Below, piece by piece: positions 1-6,244 of a stretch of 33,705 nt of DNA. Position numbers and translations under genes: made by a program. How positions within the stretch are numbered: position 1 is the stretch's first letter; each line of letters opens with the position of its first letter. The notes beneath the pieces were generated by a model. The model saw only the letters and a program-made list of their open reading frames with translations. It had not been told where the DNA came from and searched no databases. This DNA is from an uncultured Pelagibacteraceae bacterium (lineage in GTDB: Bacteria; Pseudomonadota; Alphaproteobacteria; Pelagibacterales; Pelagibacteraceae): assembly GCA_902561465.1 (NCBI GenBank), contig CACEPH010000007.1:1-33705 (forward strand), in the 5' to 3' direction.

Positions 1-2
1 AC

Positions 3-446
3 CCATCCATAAGCGATTATGAAAGGGAATCCCTAGTTAAAGCTGTTGAAACAGAAATGAGAACTAAATTTCCCAAGAGTGCAAAAAAGATTTTAGGTGG
101 AAAAAGCGCAAAAGCCCAAGAGTTTCTCGAAGAAATTTTTCATTCATTAGAAAAAGAATTTGATTGGTCGAAAAATTGTGTTGGTAGCAAAGTAAAAGTG
201 GGTGGCAGCATGATTAGTGGAAAAGAATATGTTTGTTGGTATATTTCGTATAAAAATGATGATGGATATTCAACGGGTTTGCACTATCGACAAAAAACAC
301 CAAAAGATGATCCTTATTTAGACGTTGAATATAGAAAAGTAGGCAAAGAGTTTGAAAAAGATAAAGAAGTGAAACTATTTCCAGTTGAATTAAAAGATGA
401 TGCCTTAAATCTTTATAAAAATTTCTTAACTAAAACAATAAAATAA
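3..446 (+). CDS. Hypothetical protein, 5' end outside window
   Basis: I do not recognise this protein. The reading frame is open from the left edge through the ATG at 57, and the upstream codons (SISDYERESLVKAVETE) read like ordinary protein with no Shine-Dalgarno sequence before the ATG. The true start is therefore probably off the window. The visible part is about 148 residues, soluble, rich in Lys and Glu, with no membrane segment or signal peptide. It has several aromatic beta-like segments (YVCWYISYKN, TGLHYRQK, DPYLDVEYRK) and ends in a Lys-rich tail. It lies to the left of the tRNA-Ser fragment, so it is likely cargo of the integrated element whose end that fragment marks. The gene is real by length and codon use; its function is unknown. 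Confidence 0.6.
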   Translation, partial: PSISDYERESLVKAVETEMRTKFPKSAKKILGGKSAKAQEFLEEIFHSLEKEFDWSKNCVGSKVKVGGSMISGKEYVCWYISYKNDDGYSTGLHYRQKTPKDDPYLDVEYRKVGKEFEKDKEVKLFPVELKDDALNLYKNFLTKTIK

Positions 447-462
447 TGATCACACTCTGATC
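447..462. repeat. TGATCAC paired motif, copy 1
   Basis: TGATCAC, a 4-bp gap, then TGATC, so the two half-units start 11 bp apart. It begins directly after the stop codon of the left-edge ORF. The same arrangement recurs at 641-658 and, less exactly, at 1098-1117. Its function is unknown. Confidence 0.5.
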
Positions 463-528
463 GCAATCCAACTCCAATTTTAAGATTTCTCCGTTAAATA
501 AATATTGATTTTGCTACGTTTAAAAATT

Positions 529-595
529 GGCGCAGGCTTGGAAAGCTTGTGTACTGTCAAAGGTACCGTGGGTTCGAATCCCACTCTCTCCGCCA
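529..595 (+). pseudogene. tRNA-Ser(GGA) 3' fragment, probable attachment site
   Basis: From ggcgcaggcttggaaagctt to the terminal cgcca the sequence matches the 3' two thirds of a serine tRNA. It has an anticodon stem-loop with TTGGAAA (anticodon GGA), a long variable arm closed by GTAC/GTAC, a T arm (gtggg-ttcgaat-cccac), an acceptor 3' strand tctctcc, a G discriminator and an encoded CCA. The matching 5' acceptor strand (expected ggagag...) and the D arm are absent: the upstream bases are unrelated AT-rich DNA. It cannot fold as a complete tRNA. The usual cause is integration of an element into the 3' part of a tRNA gene, which leaves an intact copy at one end and a 3' fragment like this at the other. 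The orientation places the element to the left. Confidence 0.8.
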
Positions 596-634
596 TTAAT
601 TTAATCTTTTATCTAGTTAAAAAAAAAGCTAGTA

Positions 635-640
635 TATAAT
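635..640 (+). promoter_or_regulatory. Possible -10 box for the DUF805 gene
   Basis: A perfect TATAAT lies 48 bp before the DUF805 start. No convincing -35 box is visible at the right distance. Predicted initiation falls inside the TGATCAC pair that follows immediately. Confidence 0.35.
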
Positions 641-658
641 TGATCACTTGCTGATCAC
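641..658. repeat. TGATCAC paired motif, copy 2 (operator-like position)
   Basis: TGATCAC-ttgc-TGATCAC, two identical heptamers starting 11 bp apart, or about one helical turn. It sits directly downstream of a TATAAT box and upstream of the DUF805 gene, a position where a bound protein would block initiation. The operator role is inferred. Confidence 0.5.
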
Positions 659-687
659 TTTTAAAAATAAATTACAAAGGATTTTTA

Positions 688-1095
688 ATGAATTTTATCG
701 AAGCTATTTCTTCTGGTTTAAATAATTATTTTAATTTTAAAGACAGGGCATCAAAATCTGCATTTTGGTATTTTTTATTATTTGAATTTATATATTTTTT
801 TATTGCGGGATTTCTTCTAGGCATGATGGGCGTTAGTGAAGATATTTTCTCTATAGCTACTTTATTTATTGTTTTACCAATCGCAATACCTGGTATAGCA
901 GTTACAGCTAGACGTATTCATGATTTTGGTAAATCAGGTTGGATGCAATGTATTTTCATTCCTGGTTTTGTTATAGATGAGTTTCTGGGCACAGGATACG
1001 TTATATGGTTAGTAACTTTTATTGTATTTGCTATATTCTGCTCACAAAACGGAACTAATGGAAAAAATAAATTTGGGTCCAAACCAAGAAAATAA
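688..1095 (+). CDS. DUF805 family inner-membrane protein
   Basis: A 135-residue integral membrane protein of the DUF805 (YhaH/YhaI-like) family. It starts with the typical segment FKDRASKSAFWYFLLFE, in which the Arg-x-x-[KR]-x-x-[FY]-W pattern precedes the first hydrophobic helix. The family's TARRIHDFGKSGWMQ motif sits between the second and third membrane spans, and a fourth span ends in a polar FGSKPRK tail. Its length is normal for the family. The biochemical role of DUF805 proteins is not established. ATG 688 is preceded by acaaaggatttttta, a reasonable ribosome-binding site. The gene stands alone on the plus strand, flanked on both sides by TGATCAC-type motifs and next to the tRNA-Ser fragment, so it may be accessory. 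Confidence 0.85.
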   Translation: MNFIEAISSGLNNYFNFKDRASKSAFWYFLLFEFIYFFIAGFLLGMMGVSEDIFSIATLFIVLPIAIPGIAVTARRIHDFGKSGWMQCIFIPGFVIDEFLGTGYVIWLVTFIVFAIFCSQNGTNGKNKFGSKPRK

Positions 1096-1097
1096 TC

Positions 1098-1117
1098 TAA
1101 TCACACCCCCTGATCAT
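1098..1117. repeat. TGATCAC paired motif, copy 3 (degenerate)
   Basis: TAATCAC-accccc-TGATCAT lies directly after the DUF805 stop codon. The spacing is 13 bp rather than the 11 bp of the other two copies, and each heptamer has one mismatch. It occupies most of the short gap between the convergent DUF805 and MORN genes. No hairpin followed by a T run is visible here. Confidence 0.4.
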
Positions 1118-1129
1118 TTTTAAAAGAAC

Positions 1130-2413
1130 TTATATGCACTCAACAACACCATTTGCAACTAATTTAACTTTAGTTTCTAGACCGTATGCTGGAGTTTCAT
1201 CAAGTTCTAATACTTCTATTTTTTTTTCTAAAACATTGTAATTAGATTTTGGTAAACAAAGTTCTTTTGCTTTAATTTCAAAATCTGCTTTTAATTTATC
1301 CATAACTTTTTTGCCTCGCTTTGTATTACTTTCGTACTGACTAATTCTAACCCATTTTCTTGCAACAATTTCAATCTTACGTATATCTTTCCCAGAAAAA
1401 TCTTTAGCTTGCGTTTCTTCTTTATCTTTACATTTAACAATAGATCCTTCCGGACTAACACAATCACCCACACCCTGTTCTATTCCAGAATTAAAACTAC
1501 CTATGTAAGCACTTCCATCAGAATATGTAAAAGTTCCTTTTCCGTGTCGTTTTCCATTTACAAATTCTCCTTCATATTTTTTGCCATCAGGGTAAAATAA
1601 AGTTCCTTCTCCATGTAATTTATCATCTTTAAATTTTCCTAAATATTTTCTACCATTTTTCCATACTTTAGTTCCGTTACCATGACTCTTACCATTTTGC
1701 CATTCGCCGTAATATTTATCTCCGTTTGCCCAAATAAAAGTTCCATATCCATGTGGTTCAAAATTTTTAAAATCACCTAAATATCGTGCTCCACCAGGAT
1801 ATATTGATATTCCTTTAATAATTTTTCCATTTTTAAACAATCCTTTATATTTATGTCCAGACCCAGCTTTGTAAGAACCCTTACAATTTGTCCATTCTTT
1901 AATATCGTTACCCTGACATGTAAATACAGATTCTTGCTCTTTTTTTAATTCTTCTTGTGCTTTTAAAATTTCTTCTTCTTCTTTATTAACTTTTGCTTTT
2001 TCTATTTTTTCTTTATCCCAATCACTTTTAACGTCCATGCAATAACTAACTCTTTTTCCGTTTAGTTTAAAAATCTCCATGTCAATTCCACTTTCTTTTT
2101 TATATTCTAGTTTAACTACAGATTTTGATTTGGAGTTTAAAAAATATTGATAATAGATTTCCTCACCTTTCGCGCTTTTTATTTTTTCACTAATAATTTT
2201 GTTTTTTTCTATTGATTTTATTTTGTCAGAAAAATTTTGAACTGTCCCATCGCCCGTTTTTAACTCTACATCAATGGTGTTCTTTTTAAGATTTATTGTA
2301 TAATTTCCTACTACCGCATTACTAATTTTACATTGTTTAAAAAAGTACATATCTGCAAAGCTGGTATTACAAAGAAAAACGCTTAGTAAAATTATTATAA
2401 AAAAATTTCTCAT
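1130..2413 (-). CDS. Exported MORN-repeat protein
   Basis: A 427-residue protein with an N-terminal signal peptide (hydrophobic MRNFFIIILLSVFLCNTSFA, cleavage likely after SFA), so it acts in the periplasm or at the cell surface. Residues about 130-165 form a charged Lys/Glu coiled-coil-like stretch. Residues about 185-330 hold five to six MORN units of about 23 residues with the typical Y-x-G-x-[FW]-x-x-G-x-x-x-G-x-G-x-x-x-x-x-x-G pattern (YYGEWQNGKSHGNGT, YLGKFKDDKLHGEGT, YEGEFVNGKRHGKGT). The C-terminal 100 residues are unrecognised. MORN repeats usually act as beta-hairpin scaffolds and in bacteria often have no known substrate. The start follows the signal peptide well. It is convergent with the DUF805 gene. 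The MORN call is secure; the cellular role is unknown. Confidence 0.85.
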   Translation of the reverse strand: MRNFFIIILLSVFLCNTSFADMYFFKQCKISNAVVGNYTINLKKNTIDVELKTGDGTVQNFSDKIKSIEKNKIISEKIKSAKGEEIYYQYFLNSKSKSVVKLEYKKESGIDMEIFKLNGKRVSYCMDVKSDWDKEKIEKAKVNKEEEEILKAQEELKKEQESVFTCQGNDIKEWTNCKGSYKAGSGHKYKGLFKNGKIIKGISIYPGGARYLGDFKNFEPHGYGTFIWANGDKYYGEWQNGKSHGNGTKVWKNGRKYLGKFKDDKLHGEGTLFYPDGKKYEGEFVNGKRHGKGTFTYSDGSAYIGSFNSGIEQGVGDCVSPEGSIVKCKDKEETQAKDFSGKDIRKIEIVARKWVRISQYESNTKRGKKVMDKLKADFEIKAKELCLPKSNYNVLEKKIEVLELDETPAYGLETKVKLVANGVVECI

Positions 2414-2424
2414 TTTAATTGAAC

Positions 2425-2453
2425 AGTATAATAACGTGTTTTGCTTTAAACAA
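2425..2453 (-). promoter_or_regulatory. Possible promoter for the MORN gene
   Basis: Read on the minus strand: TTGTTT, a 17-bp spacer, then TATACT, with the ATG only about 12 bp beyond the -10 box. That would give a nearly leaderless transcript. The -35 match is weak. Confidence 0.3.
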
Positions 2454-2461
2454 ATAATTGA

Positions 2462-2490
2462 TTTAAATGATATATATTTTGCTTTATAAT
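2462..2490 (+). promoter_or_regulatory. Possible promoter for the 16-codon ORF
   Basis: TTTAAA, a 17-bp spacer and a perfect TATAAT (2485-2490) on the plus strand. Initiation near 2497 would give a leader of about 36 nt carrying AGGAGG. This supports transcription of the tiny ORF at 2533. Confidence 0.4.
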
Positions 2491-2532
2491 TTAGACTGAT
2501 TCGCGATTTAATTAACTAATAGGAGGCATATT

Positions 2533-2583
2533 ATGGTTTGGGTAGCTGCAGCAGTAGTAGTAATTTGGTACATGAATAAGTAA
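2533..2583 (+). CDS. Tiny membrane peptide ORF (16 aa)
   Basis: ATG to TAA encodes MVWVAAAVVVIWYMNK, below the length limit of the ORF track. Three things favour expression. A perfect AGGAGG (2521-2526) lies 6 bp before the ATG, stronger than the sites in front of most genes here. A plausible sigma70-type promoter lies upstream. The peptide is almost wholly hydrophobic with a C-terminal Lys, as in single-span bacterial small membrane proteins. Its stop codon is directly adjacent to the stop of the convergent NlpC/P60 gene, with no base between them. It does not match any small membrane protein I know. It could instead be a regulatory or chance ORF. Confidence 0.5.
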   Translation: MVWVAAAVVVIWYMNK

Positions 2584-3312
2584 TTAAGATATTCTTCTTA
2601 TCCCAATTACTTTTAAATTTGTCGTTTTGTAAATTCTATCAATAGTTTTTTTGATAGGCATTATTAATGTTTTCTTTTTTGGTCCGTAAGCATGGATCAA
2701 AGTGTGTTTTGAAGTAGCAATAGCTACATGGCCTTTCCAAAAAATTAGATCGTTTTTCTTTATATTTTCTATTTTAATTCTTTTCTTAAAATACCTAATT
2801 TGATCTTTGGTATCTCTTGGGCAAAATTTATTATTAAAGTTAAAAGGCAACTGCACAAGCGCTGAACAATCGATACCACTATAATGCTTGCCTCCCCATT
2901 TATATCTTATATTGGTAAATTTTTTTATATTTTCAAAAATATTTTTTGTCTTATAATTAATTTTTTTTATATCTTTTTTTTTAATCCAAAAATTGTCAAA
3001 TTTATAATAATTTTTTTTACTTTCAGTAACTTTAATTTTAGATCCAAAACTAAGTTTTTTTTTAATTTTAATACCTGGTCTTGAATATATTATTGCACTT
3101 AAACTGAAAACTTTATGAGTGTTTTTTTGATTAGGATAAAAATTTTTTTTTTTAATAAAACCTTTATAATTATCTTGGTCATTTTTAATTTTGATCCATG
3201 ATTTATTTTTTTTTAATATTTTGAATGTTTCCCCATATAAAAGTTGTGTGGAGAGTTCGGATTTTATACTCTTTTTTTTATATACGTTTATTATAGGTAG
3301 ACTACTTCTCAC
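2584..3312 (-). CDS. NlpC/P60 family cell-wall peptidase
   Basis: A 242-residue protein with two SH3-like segments (about 15-60 and 65-115) followed by an NlpC/P60 cysteine-peptidase domain (about 125-240). The catalytic Cys149 is in YSGIDCSALVQ, His195 is in FWKGHVAIA, and the third polar residue is probably His207 in LIHAYG. The family cleaves peptide bonds in peptidoglycan stems, typically gamma-D-Glu to diamino acid. No signal peptide is visible, so it probably works on imported muropeptides in the cytoplasm. It overlaps ampG upstream by 4 bp, and AmpG brings muropeptides into the cytoplasm, so the pair makes sense as a recycling unit. By my count about 52 of the 242 residues are Lys, which gives a very basic protein. 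Confidence 0.85.
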   Translation of the reverse strand: MRSSLPIINVYKKKSIKSELSTQLLYGETFKILKKNKSWIKIKNDQDNYKGFIKKKNFYPNQKNTHKVFSLSAIIYSRPGIKIKKKLSFGSKIKVTESKKNYYKFDNFWIKKKDIKKINYKTKNIFENIKKFTNIRYKWGGKHYSGIDCSALVQLPFNFNNKFCPRDTKDQIRYFKKRIKIENIKKNDLIFWKGHVAIATSKHTLIHAYGPKKKTLIMPIKKTIDRIYKTTNLKVIGIRRIS

Positions 3313-4679
3313 TTCAATTTGAGTTTATCTCTTATAAACCACAAGCAAATTAAAGAAGGGATTACCATAATGGCAGTTATTACAAAAAATATTCCCCAAT
3401 CACCATTTAACCAATCAACCATTGCTCCCGATGAAGCTGCAAGAGTTGTTCTGCCAGCTGTTCCGATTGAAGCAAGTAAAGCATATTGAGTAGCTGTATA
3501 TGTTCTATCAACTAACATAGAAATAAAGGCTACAAAAGCAACAGTCGCAAACGCAGCAGCAATATCATCAAAAATTACAGCTACCGCAAAAAGCAATTCA
3601 GATTTTCCTGTCCAGGCAAGCAAAGAAAACAAAAGATTTGTAGAGGCCATTAATATTCCAGATACAAACATTGCTTTTATGACACCTGAGCGAATTGCAA
3701 ACAAGCCTCCGAGAAGAGTAAAAATAACTGTCGTTATCCATCCCAAGCCTTTAGAATAAAGAGCAATATCTGATTTTGAAAAACCTATTTCTTTATAAAA
3801 TACTATGGACATTCGTCCAAGGAAAGCTTCTCCAATCTTAAACAGAAATACAAATCCTAAAATTCCTATAGCAATTTTAAATCCATTTTTTTTAAAAAAA
3901 CTTATAATGGGGCCTGCAATAGTTCCGCTAACCCACGCAACTGATTTTGTTGCTACGTTAGAAGATCCCAGTCTTTCTTCTATCATTTTATCAGTTCTTT
4001 TTTGAGATTCTTGTCTTTCTGTTGGTTGAGGCTCATGAACAAACATAAGACCGATGTTGCAAGCTATAATAACTATCCCAAGAACTAAAAAGGTAATTTG
4101 CCAATAATTTTGAAATCCTGATTGTTGGAAGTATTCAGCAGCGTTCAGGGCTATTACGCCTCCTAACTTATATCCCGTCCACCAACCAACCACTGCCATG
4201 GCAGCACCAGCCTGCATCGATTTTCCTTCATCTTGTCCAATCTGTTCAATCCTTAAGGCATCAACAGTGATATCTTGAGTTGCTGATGCAACGGCAATAA
4301 TCAATCCAATTGTAATTACTAACGCTAGATTTGCCGTTGGATCTACTACACTCCAACATACTAAACTAATTAAAATAATTAGTTGCATTGTTACAATCCA
4401 ACCACGACGGTGACCAATTTTACTAGTTAGCCATGGGATACGAATTCTATCTATTATTGGGGCCCACAAATAATTAAATGCATAAACAGCAAATATTAAT
4501 CCTGCCCAACCTATAGTACTACGACTTAAACCATCTTCTTTTAACCAAAGACTTAAACTGCTTCCTATCAACACCCATGGAAATCCACTTATAATTCCAA
4601 GCAAAAGAATTCTTATCATCCGTTTATCAAAATAAACAGAAAAGGTTTCAGACAATGTTTGTTTTTTATATATTTCCAT
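3309..4679 (-). CDS. ampG: AmpG-type muropeptide permease (MFS)
   Basis: A 456-residue polytopic protein with 12 or more hydrophobic segments, consistent with an MFS transporter of the AmpG/PAT family. AmpG imports anhydromuramyl-peptides across the inner membrane for recycling. The N-terminal block ILLLGIISGFPWVLIGSSLS with SLWLKEDGLSRSTIGW and NYLWAPIIDRI matches the family's first two helices and the loop carrying the WAPxxDR motif. ATQDITVDALRIE resembles the family's conserved helix 4 region. A long polar insertion lies around residues 215-245 (EPQPTERQESQKRTDKMIEE). The gene follows trkH by 16 bp and overlaps the NlpC/P60 peptidase gene by 4 bp (ATGA-type coupling). Family assignment is firm; the exact substrate is inferred from the neighbour. 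Confidence 0.85.
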   Translation of the reverse strand: MEIYKKQTLSETFSVYFDKRMIRILLLGIISGFPWVLIGSSLSLWLKEDGLSRSTIGWAGLIFAVYAFNYLWAPIIDRIRIPWLTSKIGHRRGWIVTMQLIILISLVCWSVVDPTANLALVITIGLIIAVASATQDITVDALRIEQIGQDEGKSMQAGAAMAVVGWWTGYKLGGVIALNAAEYFQQSGFQNYWQITFLVLGIVIIACNIGLMFVHEPQPTERQESQKRTDKMIEERLGSSNVATKSVAWVSGTIAGPIISFFKKNGFKIAIGILGFVFLFKIGEAFLGRMSIVFYKEIGFSKSDIALYSKGLGWITTVIFTLLGGLFAIRSGVIKAMFVSGILMASTNLLFSLLAWTGKSELLFAVAVIFDDIAAAFATVAFVAFISMLVDRTYTATQYALLASIGTAGRTTLAASSGAMVDWLNGDWGIFFVITAIMVIPSLICLWFIRDKLKLK

Positions 4680-4695
4680 AAATCACCAATAAGTT

Positions 4696-6144
4696 TCAGT
4701 TTTTCCAAAACGAAGGAAAAAACAAAACCAACACCGCAAACAGTTCAAGCCTACCAAGAAGCATACCGAAACTCAAACTTAATTTAGAGAAAGTTGGTAA
4801 ATTACTGAAATTTCCATCAGGACCAATTACATCGCCTAATCCAGGTCCCACATTTGATATTGCAGAAGCAGATCCTGAAATTGCTGTGATAAAATCTAAA
4901 CCATTTATCGACAAAAGTGCAGCTAAAATAAAAAAAATAAAGAAATAAAGAAATACAAAAGTTATTATTGAATAAATAAAACTATTACTAATTTTTTCAT
5001 TATTGTACTTTATAGAAAATACACCTCTTGGATATACGAGCTTTTTAATTTGGTTTAATATAAAATGCCCTAGTATTTGAAATCTAAAAATTTTAATACC
5101 ACAAGTCGTGGAACCTGCGCATCCACCAATAAACATTAAAAAAAGAAAAAATATCAATGGAAATTTTCCCCAAGAACTAAAATCTGCTGTCACGTATCCC
5201 GTTCCTGATAAAACCGATACAACGTTAAAAGCAGATATTCTTAGATTATCTAAAAAATTATGTTTTCCACCACTTAAAATTAAATACAAAAACATTAACA
5301 AAATAGAAATAATTAAAATATAAAACAAACCTTTAATTTGAGAGTCTTTAAAAAATATTTTTTTATCACCTTTTACAAATTTTAAATAAGATATGAATGG
5401 TATACTTCCTGAAATTATAAAAATTATTGCGACAACTTCAATTTTTGGATTTTCAAAATAACCAATTGAACTGCTATAAGTAGAAAAGCCTCCTGTGGCA
5501 ATTGTTGTCATAGCATGAGCGATGCTGTCGAATACATTCATTCCAACAAACCAATATGAAATACCACATGCAAAAGTTAAAAAAAGATAAATTGCTGAAA
5601 TAATCAAAGTTACTTTGCGCGTTCGTGGTAAAATTTTTTCGGTCGTATCAGAATTTTCCATCCGAAATAATTGCATGCCTCCAATATTTAGTAGAGGTAG
5701 TATTGTAATTGCCATTACGATTATACCTATCCCGCCAAGCCACTGTAAGATAGATCTCCAAATAAGAACGCTTTTTGGAGCCGCATCTAAATTAGTAATA
5801 ATTGTTGAACCGGTAGTTGTTATGCCGGACATACTTTCAAAAAAAGCATCAACATATGATAAATTAAGATTAGATAATAAAAATGGAATACATCCAAAAA
5901 TAGCAATACTAAGCCAAGACAAAGTTGTTAAAAGAAAAGCTTGCTGTAAATTCAACTTTCTATTTTCTTCTAGATTTGTAAGCACTAAAAGTATTCCAAT
6001 AAATGCTGTTACAGATGCTGATGATAGAAAAGTATTGCTTTTCTCGTCATATAAAAATTGAACAAAAAATGGTATAAGCATGAATGTTCCCAATATTATT
6101 AGGAGCACACCAATTGAAAAAAAAACAGTTTTGTTGTTGTTCAT
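4696..6144 (-). CDS. trkH: Trk-type potassium uptake protein TrkH
   Basis: A 482-residue inner-membrane K+ transporter subunit of the TrkH/KtrB superfamily. Four pseudo-repeats each contribute a selectivity-filter loop: TTTGST (about 109-114), ATGGFST (about 216-222), GTGYVT (about 314-319) and SNVGPGLG (about 430-437). Each has the central Gly expected for K+ coordination. Length and the conserved end LGRLELFAVLVLFFPSFW fit the family. The channel normally needs a cytoplasmic NAD/ATP-binding TrkA partner, which is not in this window. The gene heads the minus-strand trkH-ampG-NlpC run and diverges from lysK. A perfect palindrome overlaps its probable -10 box. Confidence 0.93.
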   Translation of the reverse strand: MNNNKTVFFSIGVLLIILGTFMLIPFFVQFLYDEKSNTFLSSASVTAFIGILLVLTNLEENRKLNLQQAFLLTTLSWLSIAIFGCIPFLLSNLNLSYVDAFFESMSGITTTGSTIITNLDAAPKSVLIWRSILQWLGGIGIIVMAITILPLLNIGGMQLFRMENSDTTEKILPRTRKVTLIISAIYLFLTFACGISYWFVGMNVFDSIAHAMTTIATGGFSTYSSSIGYFENPKIEVVAIIFIISGSIPFISYLKFVKGDKKIFFKDSQIKGLFYILIISILLMFLYLILSGGKHNFLDNLRISAFNVVSVLSGTGYVTADFSSWGKFPLIFFLFLMFIGGCAGSTTCGIKIFRFQILGHFILNQIKKLVYPRGVFSIKYNNEKISNSFIYSIITFVFLYFFIFFILAALLSINGLDFITAISGSASAISNVGPGLGDVIGPDGNFSNLPTFSKLSLSFGMLLGRLELFAVLVLFFPSFWKN

Positions 6145-6185
6145 TTTTGAAACCGGAGGTTATTTAAAAATATTTGAAATTCAAC

Positions 6186-6203
6186 ATAATAAGACCTTAT
6201 TAT
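6186..6203. promoter_or_regulatory. Palindrome over the probable trkH -10 box
   Basis: ATAATAAG-ac-CTTATTAT is an exact 8-bp inverted repeat with a 2-bp centre. On the minus strand a TATAAT (6204 down to 6199) overlaps its right arm, so the palindrome spans the -10 and start-site region of trkH. The loop is too short for a good RNA hairpin, which favours a DNA-binding site. The regulator is unknown. Confidence 0.4.
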
Positions 6204-6244
6204 ACCTGTATTTTACTCATGAAATTTAATAAATCTTTTATATC

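Noticed and set aside
529-595. Complete tRNA-Ser gene
   Set aside because: The 5' acceptor strand and D arm needed to pair with tctctcc are not found upstream, so it was called a fragment.
609-632. Hairpin/terminator (ctag...ctag around an A run) after the tRNA fragment
   Set aside because: Only about 4-5 bp of stem with an A-rich loop and no following T run; too weak to call.
5615-6061. 148-codon plus-strand ORF opposite trkH
   Set aside because: It lies wholly antisense to trkH, whose selectivity-filter motifs are intact. The translation has no domain signature and looks like a shadow frame.
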